Shown here piece after piece: positions 27,626 to 38,398 of a stretch of 64,000 bases of DNA. The stretch spans positions 62,001 through 126,000 of the forward strand of contig NZ_JAJSAX010000002.1 in assembly GCF_021261315.1 (NCBI RefSeq). The letters run 5' to 3'. The notes beneath the pieces are model-generated. The model was not told the DNA's origin, ran no database searches, and saw nothing but the letters and a program-made list of their open reading frames with translations. The DNA comes from Epilithonimonas sp. JDS. GTDB lineage: Bacteria > Bacteroidota > Bacteroidia > Flavobacteriales > Weeksellaceae. Position 1 is the stretch's first letter. Every line of letters starts with the position of its first letter. The position numbers and the translations under genes were made by a program.

Positions 27626-27695
27626 CAAATATGTCTGATAATCATATTTATTTGGGTGTATAAATATGCTTTTTGCGGGGTCATAATGTATGAAT
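27626..27695 (-). promoter_or_regulatory. susC promoter with ACCCC motif (candidate HTCS site)
   Basis: Read on the minus strand, ATTCATACATTATGACCCC (27695-27677) is followed after 43 bases by CATATTTG (27633-27626), one mismatch from the TAnnTTTG -7 box. The susC start is 27596. The motif matches those ahead of the genes starting at 33978, 34464 and 42244. Confidence 0.6.
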
Positions 27696-27796
27696 CAACA
27701 CAACGTGCTGAAAAACAATACATTAACTTAATGCTTTGAATTTGTTAAAACTAAAATGATGGTGAAGATGTACAAATATGTGAGGTTGTAGATCAA

Positions 27797-30700
27797 TTAT
27801 ACCCCGGAATTCGGATTACTTTTATAAGATGTAGGAGAAACTTTGTACACTTTTTTGAACTCACGGCTAAAATGTTTACGATCATTGAATCCGACCATAA
27901 AAGCAACTTCTGAAATTGGATGGGTTGTATTCAGAATAATATCAGCTGCCTTTTTCATTCTAAGCTGTTTAATAAGACTCGCCACAGAATGGTTGGTAAG
28001 TGCAGTGACTTTTTTGTACAGTATGGTTCTGCTCATACCGATCTTATCAACCAGCATATTGACGTCGAATTCAGAATTCTCCAGATTTTCTTCTATCACG
28101 CGCATCAGTTTTTTGATGAATGCTTCTTCGGGCGTGGTAAGACTGCTCAAGTCTGAGTCTATTATAAAATTACCACTGTATTTCTTTCTGAAAATCTCCT
28201 GGGCAGACAGTAAATTGGCAATACTCAGTTTAAGTTCCTGCGTATTAAAAGGTTTAGTGATATAAGCATCTGCACCTGTAGAAAGCCCTTCTATTTTATG
28301 ATCTATAGATGCTTTAGCGGTAAGAAGCAATACTGGTATGTGACTGGTACTTTCATTGGTTTTTACGATGCGACAAAGTTCTATGCCATCCATCTCAGGC
28401 ATCATAATATCACTGATGATAAGATCTAAGATCTCGGTCTCCAAATAGTTTGCGGCCTCCTTACCGTTGGCAAATTCGACTGTATTGTAATCGCCGGACA
28501 AAATATCGACAATAAATTTGCGTACATCTTCATTGTCTTCGACAACCATTAAAGTCTTCTTATCCTTGTCAGGGAAATCAGCAAATGCAATTTTATCATT
28601 GGTTCCAATGGTCGGAGAATCTATGATCATCTGCTGGAAATCCTCGCCATTACTTTCAATGATCTGATCTTCGGACAAATGTTTGTTACCTAATTGCAAT
28701 TTGATTAGGAAAACAGTCTTGGCCCAGGTGCCTTCTTCATCCGGTGTAGAAATTTCACCTTTATGCAATTCTACAATACTTTTCGAAAGTGCCAGCCCCA
28801 CGCCGCTTCCCATATTTTGTACCCCTCTGTCATCCACTTGAAAAAATCTTTCGAAAACACTTGTGCGATTGTTCTCTGGGATGCCAATTCCGTTATCTTT
28901 AACTTTGATGAATACAGCATTCTCATCAGGAGTACCTTTTTCCACTGCAAAAACTATTTTACCATTTTTTTTAGTGAATTTGAAAGCGTTGGAAAGCAGG
29001 TTGTAAACAACCTTTTCCATCTGATTTTTGTCAAAATAAGCAATGATGACATTGGAGTTGAGTACGAATTTGAAATCGATATTCTTTTCAGCCGCCAATC
29101 CTTTATAGGATTCAAATATTTCAAAACAGAAGGACACTACATCTTGTCTTTGGCAGTAGATTTTCATATAGCCCTTTTCAGCTTTCCTGAAATCCAGCAG
29201 TTCGTTGACAAGTTTAAGAAGACGGTCAGAATTCTGCTTTATTGTTTTGAGTTTAGCATTGGTCTGTGGATCTTTTTCATAAGACAACAATTCTTCCACT
29301 GGCCCTTTGATGAGCGTGAGCGGGGTTCTTATCTCGTGTGAAATATTTGTGAAAAAATTGATCTGTGTTGTAAGAATCTCTTCTTTTCTTTCATTTTCGA
29401 CCTGTTCCATAAATATTTCCCTTCTAAGTTTTAGACGGTATTTTATGAAACGATAAACAGTGTAATTGGCTCCAACAAAAATGATCAAATACAACAGATA
29501 TGCCCACCATGTCCTATACCAAGGTGGCAGTATTACAATTTTCAGTTTTTTAATATTCTTGTTCCAGCTTTGGTCTTCATTGGTAGATTTTATGGATAAC
29601 GTATAATTTCCCGGATCCAGATTGGAAAGATTGATCCTGTTTTGGGTACCTATAAAATGCCATTGATCCTCAGAAAGTGCATTGTCCAACTTGTAGGCAT
29701 ACTTACTCTTTTGCGGATTGATAAAATTAAGACCCGTAAATTCCAATCCTATATAACCTTGGTCATAGTTGATCGTGATCTCCGAAGTTTCAGAGATAGG
29801 CTGCTTTAAAATCCCGTCTGCTTGATCTGCCTCTACGATCTCGTTATTTACTATCAGCTTCGTAAGGACTATTGGTGTGTTATTAGAAGTTTTTATTAAT
29901 TTCTGAGGATCAAAAAGCAAGAGACCTTTGGAAGCTCCGAAAGCTATCATATTGTGATTGATCTTTGCAGCAGAATTGTATAAAAATTGTTTTACAGAAA
30001 GACCGTCCGCAGATGAAAAACGTGTAATTTGAAAGTCGGACGCTTTCAAATTGCTTCCATCGTTTTTAATTTTGATCTTAAAAAGAAAATCTTCTGCTCC
30101 TACCCATAAATTGCCCTGGGCATCTTCGGTAATACTTTTAACAGAGGCATCCGTAAAGCCTTTTTCCTTATTAAGCGCAAAAAACTTTTGCTTGTTCTCA
30201 TTGAGGTAATATAGGCCATCATAATCTGCTCCAATCCAAAGTCTTTTTTTTGAATCTGTATACATGACTGTCAGACTGTTATTATCCAGAGGCTTCGCAT
30301 TGTTTGCCCGATAAATCTTTGAAATTCTGTTGAGTTTCTTATCAAAAAAATTAAGCCCGTTTTGTGTAGTGATCCAAACACCATCGCTCCTGTTTTCTAA
30401 ATCCATTACAAAATTATCGGACAATCCATTCGCAGACCCATCATTTTTATAGTTTAAAACTGTACCGTTTGGCAGAATTTTCGTTAACCCATTGCCATCT
30501 GTTCCTATCCAAATATAGCTTCCATCGACAAGAATGGATGTAATCGGTCTCTCCCCTCTTTCAGCAGAATTTAGAAAAATCTGAGTGAATTTTTTTGAGG
30601 TTTTATTAAATTCATATAGTCCATTGAAGGTGCCACACAGAAGCGTATTGGCATCTTTTGCAGCCAATGATGTGATGATATTTTTAATATTTTTCTCATC

Positions 30701-31918
30701 ATTGTTATCTATTGCGAAATAATTAGAGGTTTTGTTTTGAAGGTTAAGATAGTTCAATCCTCCGCCAGAAGTTCCTACCCAGATGCTTTGATCATTTTCC
30801 TTTAGGATCGCGCTTGTAGCAGCATTGTTGAGACCAAATCCTGCTTTTGTAACCTCTGAGATCTTGGTAAAATTGAGATTGGATCTGTTGTAGATATTAA
30901 TCGCTCCTCCCGAGGTTCCTATCCACACAGAACCAGTATGATCTTTCAGAAAACATTTCAGATCATTATCACTTAGGCTGAAAAGATTATCTGGATTATG
31001 TTTTATTCTTTTAAATGTTTTATTATAATTACTGAAGAGACTTAATCCTCCTTTTGTTGCAAACCAAACGGTATTTTGGTCCCACTGGATGATATCATTG
31101 ATCCAGTTGGATGATATAGAAGCTGTGTTCCCAGGATCGTGCTTGAAATGTGAGAGGATTTTTTGTCCTGAGGAAAATAAAAACGCTCCAGAACTTTCCG
31201 TAGCAAACCAAAGATCGCCTTTGCCGGTCTTTATAATTTTTCTCACCTTGCTATTGATAAGCTCTAGATTTGAGGACAATTCTACAGGTAATGGTTTCTG
31301 ATGGCCAGTTTTCGGATCAAAGCATTTCAGACCTTTTGAAGTTCCTACAAACATCCCATAATTTGAATCATAAAATAAAGAAAGAACCCTGCTTTTGAAC
31401 AATTCGGAATTTTTGTTGAATTTTTCCAGCTTCTTGGTAGACCTTTTAAGTTTTTTGACACCGCCAAACGTTCCCACCCAAAGATTGCTTTGTCCATCTT
31501 CGGCAAATGCAGCGATATAATTACTTCCACCTTTCTCTTTGGTTACATCCAGCGATATAAAATTATTGGCATTTTTATTATAAAAATTGAGTCCGTGGTT
31601 TGTACCGATCCACAGGTTCTGATCGCGGTCTTCAAAAATCACATTGATGTGATTGTTGCTCAGGTTGCCATTCGTTTGTTTATCTCTTGCATACTTCTTG
31701 TAGCTGTAACCATCATAACGGAATAGTCCGTTTTCAGTCCCAATCCACACAAATCCGGATTTATTCTGGATCATACTGGAGATCATACTGGGCGAAAAGT
31801 CATCGTCATAATTGATCTGATCGAAATGAAGTGATGCTTCCTGAGCAGGTGAAATGCCAGAAATAAAAACAAAAACAATATAGATTAATACATCGGTTAC
31901 TTTTTTCAACAGATTCAT
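27797..31918 (-). CDS. Hybrid two-component system regulator (HTCS) of the locus
   Basis: A 1373-residue SusR-like sensor-regulator. A signal peptide is followed by about a dozen Reg_prop propeller repeats (about 35-690, motifs of the type Gly-Leu-x-x-Tyr/Phe and Trp-Ile/Val-Gly-Thr), a Y_Y_Y domain (about 700-775) and one membrane helix (about 795-815). HisKA with His861 (Ser-His-Glu-Ile-Arg-Thr-Pro), HATPase, a receiver with Asp1170 (Ile-Ser-Asp-Ile-Met-Met-Pro) and a C-terminal AraC helix-turn-helix complete it. It binds an oligosaccharide in the periplasm and activates the locus. It sits inside the minus-strand operon between uxuA and susC. Confidence 0.94.
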   Translation of the reverse strand: MNLLKKVTDVLIYIVFVFISGISPAQEASLHFDQINYDDDFSPSMISSMIQNKSGFVWIGTENGLFRYDGYSYKKYARDKQTNGNLSNNHINVIFEDRDQNLWIGTNHGLNFYNKNANNFISLDVTKEKGGSNYIAAFAEDGQSNLWVGTFGGVKKLKRSTKKLEKFNKNSELFKSRVLSLFYDSNYGMFVGTSKGLKCFDPKTGHQKPLPVELSSNLELINSKVRKIIKTGKGDLWFATESSGAFLFSSGQKILSHFKHDPGNTASISSNWINDIIQWDQNTVWFATKGGLSLFSNYNKTFKRIKHNPDNLFSLSDNDLKCFLKDHTGSVWIGTSGGAINIYNRSNLNFTKISEVTKAGFGLNNAATSAILKENDQSIWVGTSGGGLNYLNLQNKTSNYFAIDNNDEKNIKNIITSLAAKDANTLLCGTFNGLYEFNKTSKKFTQIFLNSAERGERPITSILVDGSYIWIGTDGNGLTKILPNGTVLNYKNDGSANGLSDNFVMDLENRSDGVWITTQNGLNFFDKKLNRISKIYRANNAKPLDNNSLTVMYTDSKKRLWIGADYDGLYYLNENKQKFFALNKEKGFTDASVKSITEDAQGNLWVGAEDFLFKIKIKNDGSNLKASDFQITRFSSADGLSVKQFLYNSAAKINHNMIAFGASKGLLLFDPQKLIKTSNNTPIVLTKLIVNNEIVEADQADGILKQPISETSEITINYDQGYIGLEFTGLNFINPQKSKYAYKLDNALSEDQWHFIGTQNRINLSNLDPGNYTLSIKSTNEDQSWNKNIKKLKIVILPPWYRTWWAYLLYLIIFVGANYTVYRFIKYRLKLRREIFMEQVENERKEEILTTQINFFTNISHEIRTPLTLIKGPVEELLSYEKDPQTNAKLKTIKQNSDRLLKLVNELLDFRKAEKGYMKIYCQRQDVVSFCFEIFESYKGLAAEKNIDFKFVLNSNVIIAYFDKNQMEKVVYNLLSNAFKFTKKNGKIVFAVEKGTPDENAVFIKVKDNGIGIPENNRTSVFERFFQVDDRGVQNMGSGVGLALSKSIVELHKGEISTPDEEGTWAKTVFLIKLQLGNKHLSEDQIIESNGEDFQQMIIDSPTIGTNDKIAFADFPDKDKKTLMVVEDNEDVRKFIVDILSGDYNTVEFANGKEAANYLETEILDLIISDIMMPEMDGIELCRIVKTNESTSHIPVLLLTAKASIDHKIEGLSTGADAYITKPFNTQELKLSIANLLSAQEIFRKKYSGNFIIDSDLSSLTTPEEAFIKKLMRVIEENLENSEFDVNMLVDKIGMSRTILYKKVTALTNHSVASLIKQLRMKKAADIILNTTHPISEVAFMVGFNDRKHFSREFKKVYKVSPTSYKSNPNSGV

Positions 31919-31945
31919 AATTACCTCAAATGATTATTATCAATT

Positions 31946-33130
31946 CTAATTTGTATCAAAGCTGCGGACGATACCCAATTCCAAACCTCGTAATTCGGCT
32001 AATCCTCTAAGTCTTCCTATCGCAGAATATCCGGGATTGGTCTTCTTTTGCAGATCATCGAGCATCTGATGCCCGTGGTCCGGACGCATTGGGATCACTC
32101 GGTCACCCCTTCCCTGCTGTTCTCTTTTACGTTCTTCTAAGATCACCTCTTTTACCAACCCGTACATATCGACGTCACCTTCTAGATGATTGGCTTCATA
32201 GAAATTTCCCTTATCATCTCTCTTCGTACTTCGAAGATGTAAAAAATGGACTCTATTTGCAAAGCGCTGAAATATTTTTACAAGGTCATTATCCTCTCGA
32301 ACTCCCAGTGATCCTGAACAGAAAGTCATTCCGTTTGCAAGATCCGGAACTGCTGAAAATAGCAAAGCATAATCTTCCTCTGTACTTACTACTCTTGGCA
32401 GCCCCAATATAGAATATGGCGGATCGTCTGGATGGATGCACATCATTGCATTATTTTTGGAGGCAACGACAACAATTTCCTGGAGAAAGAGAATCAGATT
32501 TTGTCTCAGTTGGTCTGCATCAATTCCTGCATAGTTGTCCAAAATTGCCTGGAAACTCTCCAAACTATAGCCTTCTTCCGCGCCTGGTAAACCCGCAATT
32601 ATATTGTTGACCAGTTTTGTTTTCTCTGTTTGGGATAGTTTTTCAAGATATATTTTGGCTTGTTCTTTTTCCTGCTGTGAGTATTGTGACAATGCACCGG
32701 TTCTTTGAAGCAAATACAGGTCAAACGCAGCAAATGCTGTCTGATCGAACCGCAGGGCTTTGGAGCCATCCTGCAATTCAAATTCAAGATCTGTACGGGT
32801 CCAATCCAGAACAGGCATAAAATTATAGCAAATGATGTTGATCCCGCAATGCGCCAGATTTTCAATGCTTTGCTTATAATTTTCGATAAATTTCTGAAAA
32901 TTCCCAGTACGGGTTTTTATATCTTCGTGAACGGGAATGCTTTCTACAACATTCCATCGAAGTCCTTCATCTTCGATTATTTTTTTTCTTATATTGATTT
33001 CCTCTACAGTCCATACAGAACCGTTTGGAATGTGATGAAGTGCGGTTACAATACCAACTGCTCCAGCCTGTTTTATATCTGCTAAGGAAACTGGATCCTT
33101 CGGTCCATACCAGCGCCAAGATTGTTCCAT
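31946..33130 (-). CDS. uxuA: D-mannonate dehydratase
   Basis: A 394-residue cytosolic enzyme that starts [12 protein letters not shown], as UxuA proteins do. It contains the Ile-Val-Thr-Ala-Leu-His-His-Ile-Pro, Ile-His-Pro-Asp-Asp-Pro-Pro, Phe-Cys-Ser-Gly-Ser-Leu-Gly and Arg-Pro-Asp-His-Gly-His motifs that bind metal and substrate. It dehydrates D-mannonate to 2-keto-3-deoxy-D-gluconate in glucuronate breakdown. It lies 17 bases after the UxuB-type SDR. Glucuronate isomerase (uxaC) and the KDG kinase and aldolase are not in this window. Confidence 0.94.
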   Translation of the reverse strand: MEQSWRWYGPKDPVSLADIKQAGAVGIVTALHHIPNGSVWTVEEINIRKKIIEDEGLRWNVVESIPVHEDIKTRTGNFQKFIENYKQSIENLAHCGINIICYNFMPVLDWTRTDLEFELQDGSKALRFDQTAFAAFDLYLLQRTGALSQYSQQEKEQAKIYLEKLSQTEKTKLVNNIIAGLPGAEEGYSLESFQAILDNYAGIDADQLRQNLILFLQEIVVVASKNNAMMCIHPDDPPYSILGLPRVVSTEEDYALLFSAVPDLANGMTFCSGSLGVREDNDLVKIFQRFANRVHFLHLRSTKRDDKGNFYEANHLEGDVDMYGLVKEVILEERKREQQGRGDRVIPMRPDHGHQMLDDLQKKTNPGYSAIGRLRGLAELRGLELGIVRSFDTN

Positions 33131-33147
33131 TTTTTTATTTTTTATAT

Positions 33148-33978
33148 TTAAACACCACTAAATGCGCTAAAACCACCATCCACAGGGATCACAATTCCAG
33201 TAACGAAAGAAGATCTTTCATCACATAGAAACAATACAGAACTGATCAGATCTTCCGGGTTTCCAAATCTTCCCGCAGGTGTATGCGAGATAATAGACTT
33301 TCCTCTTTCCGTCAGACTGCCATCGTCTGATGTTAGCAGGCTTCTGTTTTGATTTGTCAGGAAAAATCCTGGTGCAATAGCATTAACACGGATACCAACC
33401 TTGGAAAAATGAACAGCAAGCCATTGAGTCAAGTTCGCGGTAGCAGCTTTTGCAGCGCTGTAAGCAGGAATTTTGGTTAATGGAGTTACAGCACTCAAAG
33501 ATGAGATGTTGAGAATGCTGCAGCCAGTTTTACCCACCATATCTTTTGCAAATACTTGTGTTGGAAGAAATGTTCCCAAGAAATTCAGATCGAAAACCGA
33601 TCTTATGCCCTCAGATCCGAGATCGAAGATCGTTCTAAATTCAGGATCATTACGATCCAGATCTGTTTGTGAAAGGTAAGGCTCAGATGTAGTTCCAAGA
33701 GGATGATTGCCTCCCGCCCCATTGATCAGAATATCGCAGGTTCCAAACTTTTCTGTGATCTGCGATTTTGCTTTTTCTAAGGCCTCTTTGTTTAATACAT
33801 CTGCTTCAAAAATGTAAGCAATGCCACCATCCTGTTCAATCTCATTTTTCAGACTTTCTGCTTTCCCCATTTCTCTTGCCAACAGAGCAATTCTACAACC
33901 TTCCTTTGCTAAAGATTTTGCTATGACACTGCACAAAACTCCAGTGGAGCCTGTGATAACAACGACTTTGTTTTTCAT
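33148..33978 (-). CDS. SDR-type D-mannonate oxidoreductase (fructuronate reductase)
   Basis: A 276-residue short-chain dehydrogenase with the NAD(P) motif Thr-Gly-Ser-Thr-Gly-Val-Leu, the Asn-Gly-Ala-Gly-Gly loop and the catalytic Ser plus Tyr-Ser-Ala-Ala-Lys. The start is the ATG at 33978 (Met-Lys-Asn-Lys-Val-Val-Val); a longer frame from 34020 would include the -7 promoter box at 34001-34008. Position next to uxuA and similarity to the SDR-type UxuB of Bacillus indicate reduction of D-fructuronate to D-mannonate. First gene of the minus-strand arm. Confidence 0.85.
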   Translation of the reverse strand: MKNKVVVITGSTGVLCSVIAKSLAKEGCRIALLAREMGKAESLKNEIEQDGGIAYIFEADVLNKEALEKAKSQITEKFGTCDILINGAGGNHPLGTTSEPYLSQTDLDRNDPEFRTIFDLGSEGIRSVFDLNFLGTFLPTQVFAKDMVGKTGCSILNISSLSAVTPLTKIPAYSAAKAATANLTQWLAVHFSKVGIRVNAIAPGFFLTNQNRSLLTSDDGSLTERGKSIISHTPAGRFGNPEDLISSVLFLCDERSSFVTGIVIPVDGGFSAFSGV

Positions 33979-34000
33979 ATTTTTTTGATAATCAGACTCA

Positions 34001-34069
34001 CAAAAGTAATTTATCACCACAATCTGATGCAGTTCAAATATCTTTTTTTAGGGGTAAAGACGTCCGAAT
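34001..34069 (-). promoter_or_regulatory. Promoter of the minus-strand arm with ACCCC motif
   Basis: On the minus strand ATTCGGACGTCTTTACCCC (34069-34051) is followed after 42 bases by TACTTTTG (34008-34001), an exact TAnnTTTG -7 box. The first gene starts at 33978. The motif belongs to the same set as those upstream of susC and the two plus-strand genes. Confidence 0.65.
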
Positions 34070-34354
34070 TAAAAATATAAAAAAAATATTATATGTCTAA
34101 ATTTAAATTCATTTGACCGTAGAATCATTAAGAATCTGTTTGAAATATGGGGCTTTATCATAAATATCATCAAACAAATTCAGACAGCACTATAATAAGA
34201 TTTACACGCTAAATTTTGGATATAAAAATTTGAGTATTGCAATCTCATCAGGTTTTTTTAACCGTTAAGAATATTTGTCACTACCAATTATTGTAATGAA
34301 TCTATCCAAGTAGAATATCCCTGTCAACCATTCATTATACGGTACGTCTGCCAA

Positions 34355-34422
34355 AATGTACATTTCTTACCCCAATCTAAAATGTTTAAGACCCGTTTTA
34401 TTTATTATTTATATAAAATTTG
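34355..34422 (+). promoter_or_regulatory. Promoter of the plus-strand arm with ACCCC motif
   Basis: AATGTACATTTCTTACCCC (34355-34373) is followed after 41 bases by AAAATTTG (34415-34422), one mismatch from TAnnTTTG, ahead of the gene at 34464. The region between this and the divergent promoter (34070-34354) is AT-rich with no other feature I can support. Confidence 0.6.
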
Positions 34423-34463
34423 TGGCAGATAAAATATAATCAAAATTAAAAACCATTAGAGTT

Positions 34464-35891
34464 ATGAATTTAAAAAATACAGACTTTTTGAAAAGCATAC
34501 TTTTACTTTTGTTTTCTGCACTTTTATTTTCCTGTGTTGAGGAAGAGATAAGAGAGGTCACCCTTTACGACAAGCCTCATACAGAAGCCAGTGCTTCTCG
34601 TACTGATATTAAATTTGGAGAAACTGTAGATTTCAAAAGTACCTCGTTCAAACATCTTACTACAACATGGACATTTGCTGGAGGCAGTCCTGCTTCATCC
34701 GTCAATCCTGATGCTACAGTTGTTTACAATAACCCAGGCACCTATGATGCAAAATTGGTCATAAAATATATAGATAATACAATTGAGACAAAACTGTTTA
34801 AAATTATTGTTAAAGGTATTGATCCGCCTTTGCCGTATGGTGGAACTGCAGTGATTATCCCTGGTACAATTGAAGCAGAGAATTATAATCTTGGTGGTGA
34901 AGGCATAGCTTATCACGATACCGAAGAGCAAAATCTTGCTGTGCTAAACGGAAGTCCACGTTACAGAACAGACGATGGTGTGGATGTTCAAATGGGCAAT
35001 AACATCAATAATATCAGCTACACACAAGCTGGAGAATGGAGCAACTATACAATCACTGTTCCTGCTACGGGTATATATGATTTCGATTTCCGGGTGGCGT
35101 CTGGTGATGCTTCTGGTGGAAAATCAATTAAACTTCAGCTGGTCAATCCTAATACAGGGGTTGCGACTGATCTAGGACAGACAGGTAATTTCCAAAATAC
35201 AGGTAGCTATAATACCTACATTTCCAAAAACGTTACCGGAATTAATCTGACTGAGGGTCAAAACACATTTCGTGTATTATTTACAGGTTCTAACACCAAT
35301 CTTGATAAGATCAACATTAAGGTCAGCGTTCCTGCACCACCGATCGATGGCGTTGGAATTTTTACAGAAAAAGATATTGTGAGTTCAAATCCCGGCATAG
35401 CACCACCACCGAATGGCGGAAATATGGCGATCACAATTGTTACCACCAATACGAATCACGGTACAAAGGCCTTATGGTATCATTTTGATCCTGCAGGAAA
35501 TGGCAGCCCACAGAACGGATTTGCCCTTTCTCATATGGATCTGACTGTTTCTCCTTATAACGCAACAGCTTACAACAATTTGAATGTTGCTGTAAAATCC
35601 AGCACCCCAAAAAAAGTAAGAATAAGATTGAACACCAACTCCGGAAATTATTGGGTAACACTTAATCCTGGAAATCCTGCTTATGGGATGTTGTGGGACG
35701 GGCAATGGCATGAATTGACAATCCCTTTTTCCCAAATTCTGAGAGATGGCAATGGTGCAGCGCTTTCTACTGTTCCTGCAGCCAAGTCGAGCATCAAGCA
35801 ATTTACAATACGTACTGATGACAGCGATTACAGTATTGTGCCGAACTCTTTCGATTATTATATTGACGATATTTACTTTACGCCAAACTAA
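34464..35891 (+). CDS. Surface glycan-binding lipoprotein (PKD, CBM6 and C-terminal binding module)
   Basis: A 475-residue lipoprotein (Leu-Phe-Ser-Cys, Cys24). A PKD/Ig-like domain (about 38-115: Phe-Gly-Glu-Thr-Val-Asp-Phe, Pro-Gly-Thr-Tyr-Asp-Ala-Lys-Leu) is followed by a CBM6 module (about 128-288: Gly-Thr-Ile-Glu-Ala-Glu-Asn-Tyr, Gly-Glu-Trp-Ser-Asn-Tyr) and a jelly-roll module (about 300-475) ending Asp-Tyr-Tyr-Ile-Asp-Asp-Ile-Tyr-Phe. There is no catalytic motif. It fills the SusE/SGBP role of holding the polysaccharide at the surface. The C-terminal module is related to the N-terminal domain of the T9SS-tailed protein at 42244. First gene of the plus arm. Confidence 0.85.
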   Translation: MNLKNTDFLKSILLLLFSALLFSCVEEEIREVTLYDKPHTEASASRTDIKFGETVDFKSTSFKHLTTTWTFAGGSPASSVNPDATVVYNNPGTYDAKLVIKYIDNTIETKLFKIIVKGIDPPLPYGGTAVIIPGTIEAENYNLGGEGIAYHDTEEQNLAVLNGSPRYRTDDGVDVQMGNNINNISYTQAGEWSNYTITVPATGIYDFDFRVASGDASGGKSIKLQLVNPNTGVATDLGQTGNFQNTGSYNTYISKNVTGINLTEGQNTFRVLFTGSNTNLDKINIKVSVPAPPIDGVGIFTEKDIVSSNPGIAPPPNGGNMAITIVTTNTNHGTKALWYHFDPAGNGSPQNGFALSHMDLTVSPYNATAYNNLNVAVKSSTPKKVRIRLNTNSGNYWVTLNPGNPAYGMLWDGQWHELTIPFSQILRDGNGAALSTVPAAKSSIKQFTIRTDDSDYSIVPNSFDYYIDDIYFTPN

Positions 35892-35955
35892 CTTTTGCAA
35901 AAAATTAAAGAAGTAGTATCGAAATGCCCATACTCATCAATATTAAAAATTAGAA

Positions 35956-38232
35956 ATGATCAAAACCACTTTATTCTGTTTTGCTGTCTTCGGTGCTACA
36001 AATCTTACTGCGCAGAACAGATCGCACCTGGATATAAAAAAACCTCTGGAGGAGCGAATTACATTACTGATGGATCAAATGACACTCGAAGAAAAGGTCG
36101 GCCAGATGAATCAGTACAATGGCTTCTGGGAAGTGACAGGTCCTGCTCCTCAAGGAGGCTCATCCAAGATAAAATATGATCATCTCAACAGAGGTCTGGT
36201 TGGATCATTACTCAATGTGCGGGGTGTTCAAAAAGTGCGCGAAGTGCAAAAAATAGCCGTTGAAAAAACAAGATTGGGGATCCCTCTGATCATTGGTTTT
36301 GATGTAATACACGGTTACAAAACACTAAGCCCAATTCCTTTAGCCGAAGCTGCCAGTTGGGATATGGAAGCTATAAAAAGATCAGCTGCCATAGCTGCAA
36401 GCGAAGCTGCTGCAAGCGGCATCAACTGGACATTTGCTCCCAATGTAGATGTTACAACTGATGCCCGCTGGGGGCGAGTGATGGAAGGCGCTGGTGAGGA
36501 TCCGTTTCTCGCCAGTAAGATCGCAGTGGCCAGGGTGGAGGGATTTCAAGGTGATAATTTTTCCGGGACCAACACTATCGCAGCTTGTGCAAAACATTTT
36601 GCAGGATATGGATTTGTAGAATCCGGTAAAGAGTACAACAACGTGGATATGAGCTTATCCCGGTTGTACAACTCCGTCTTGCCTCCTTTCAAAGCGGCTA
36701 ATGATGCTGGTGTCAAGACATTTATGAATGCTTTCAATACATTGAACGGAATCCCGGCCACCGCCAATCGTTTTCTTCTCAGAGATATTCTCAAAACAAA
36801 ATGGAATTTCCAAGGATTCGTAGTATCCGACTGGGCGTCTATACGGGAGATGATCTCTCACGGATATGCGAAAGACGGTGCAGAAGCAGCTCACAAAGCA
36901 GCAGAAGCAGGCTCTGATATGGATATGGAATCTTACTTATATGTGAACGAACTGGCGAACCTGGTTAGGGAAAAGAAAGTAGACATTGAGGTCATTAACG
37001 ACGCAGTAAGGAGAATTCTAAGGTTAAAATTTGAAATGGGTTTATTTGAGGATCCTTACAAATATTGCAACAAAAAAAGGGAAAAAGAAGTGATTGGCAG
37101 TATATCTAATCACGATGGTGTTCTGGATATGGCCAAAAAATCTATTGTCCTTTTAAAAAATGACAATGATCTGCTGCCACTCAAAAAGTCCGGGCAAAAG
37201 ATCGCATTAATTGGTGCTTTGGCAAGCGATAAGACAAGTCCTTTGGGAAGCTGGCGAATTGCGGCAGAAGATGATACAGCAGTTTCCGTTTTGGAAGGGA
37301 TGAAAAAATACAAAAACAGTTCCGTTACCTACACTCCAGGAACAGCAGTCTTTGCAGGGAAGCCAACTTTTACGAAAGAATTAGTGATTAACAATAATGA
37401 TAAGAGCGGTTTTGAAAAGGCCATCGCAACAGCAAAACAGGCAGATGTAGTAGTGATGGTCCTGGGCGAACACGGTTTCCAAAGTGGTGAAGGGAGAAGC
37501 AGAACAAACCTCGATCTGCCAGGCAATCAGCAAGAGTTGCTGGAAGAGGTTTTTAATGTCAACAAAAATATAGTTTTGGTTCTGAATAACGGAAGACCGC
37601 TCGCTATCCAATGGGCAGCAGATCATATTCCTGCTATTGTAGAAGCTTGGCAACTAGGCAGTCAGAGCGGAAACGCTATCGCTCAAGTTCTTTATGGTGA
37701 TTATAATCCTAGTGGCAAATTACCAATTTCATTCCCTCGTAACGTTGGACAGGTTCCCATTTATTATAACCACTATAACACTGGAAGACCTACCAATTCA
37801 GAGAATAATGTTTTCTGGTCGCACTATTCCGATGTAGACAAGACGCCGCTTTTTCCTTTTGGTCACGGATTAAGTTATACCAAATTTGATTATACAGGGA
37901 TGACAATCAATAAAAAGACATTCTCTATCGGAGAGCCTGTAAACGTATCAGTTTCTGTTAACAATATAGGCAGTGTTGATGGTAAGGAAGTGGTTCAGCT
38001 TTACATAAGAGATGTGAGCGGAAGTATTTCCAGACCGGTGAAAGAGCTGAAGGGATTCGAGTTGATATCTCTCAAAAAGGGCGAACAAAAAACCATACGA
38101 TTCACTTTAAATAAGGAAGATCTGGGTTATTACGACAATGACGGCAATTATCTTTTGGAATCGGGTATGTTCAAAGTATTTGTTGGAACTAATTCTGATG
38201 AGCTGCTAGAAACAGAATTCGAATTAAAATAA
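35956..38232 (+). CDS. GH3 beta-glucosidase (first copy)
   Basis: A 758-residue exported enzyme with a signal peptide (to about Thr-Ala-Gln). A GH3 TIM barrel carries nucleophile Asp292 in Val-Val-Ser-Asp-Trp, the alpha/beta sandwich carries likely acid/base Glu512 in Ser-Gly-Glu-Gly-Arg-Ser, and a fibronectin-III-like C-terminal domain follows from about 655. The substrate-binding Lys-His and Arg-Trp-Gly-Arg motifs are present. It probably releases glucose from the non-reducing end of beta-gluco-oligosaccharides in the periplasm. Related to, but clearly distinct from, the second GH3 at 39945. Confidence 0.92.
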   Translation: MIKTTLFCFAVFGATNLTAQNRSHLDIKKPLEERITLLMDQMTLEEKVGQMNQYNGFWEVTGPAPQGGSSKIKYDHLNRGLVGSLLNVRGVQKVREVQKIAVEKTRLGIPLIIGFDVIHGYKTLSPIPLAEAASWDMEAIKRSAAIAASEAAASGINWTFAPNVDVTTDARWGRVMEGAGEDPFLASKIAVARVEGFQGDNFSGTNTIAACAKHFAGYGFVESGKEYNNVDMSLSRLYNSVLPPFKAANDAGVKTFMNAFNTLNGIPATANRFLLRDILKTKWNFQGFVVSDWASIREMISHGYAKDGAEAAHKAAEAGSDMDMESYLYVNELANLVREKKVDIEVINDAVRRILRLKFEMGLFEDPYKYCNKKREKEVIGSISNHDGVLDMAKKSIVLLKNDNDLLPLKKSGQKIALIGALASDKTSPLGSWRIAAEDDTAVSVLEGMKKYKNSSVTYTPGTAVFAGKPTFTKELVINNNDKSGFEKAIATAKQADVVVMVLGEHGFQSGEGRSRTNLDLPGNQQELLEEVFNVNKNIVLVLNNGRPLAIQWAADHIPAIVEAWQLGSQSGNAIAQVLYGDYNPSGKLPISFPRNVGQVPIYYNHYNTGRPTNSENNVFWSHYSDVDKTPLFPFGHGLSYTKFDYTGMTINKKTFSIGEPVNVSVSVNNIGSVDGKEVVQLYIRDVSGSISRPVKELKGFELISLKKGEQKTIRFTLNKEDLGYYDNDGNYLLESGMFKVFVGTNSDELLETEFELK

Positions 38233-38398
38233 TATACTGACCTATCGCAAAAGTGTAGAATTCCATCCAATAAAAATATTGGAGTGTATAACTTATGATA
38301 TTATCCACCACATTGCTGGTTAGAATCAAGAGCTGATCAGCTTAAATAATATTTTCAAATTTTTCTTTTATCAATAATAATCTTATAATCTGTCAATT

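Noticed and set aside
28763-29341. A 192-codon plus-strand frame opposite the HTCS kinase domain.
   Set aside because: Antisense to a clear conserved domain, rich in Phe and Ile as expected for a complement frame; no family likeness.
33979-34020. Upstream extension of the UxuB-type SDR to 34020.
   Set aside because: It would include the exact -7 promoter box and adds residues that do not look like an SDR N-terminus.
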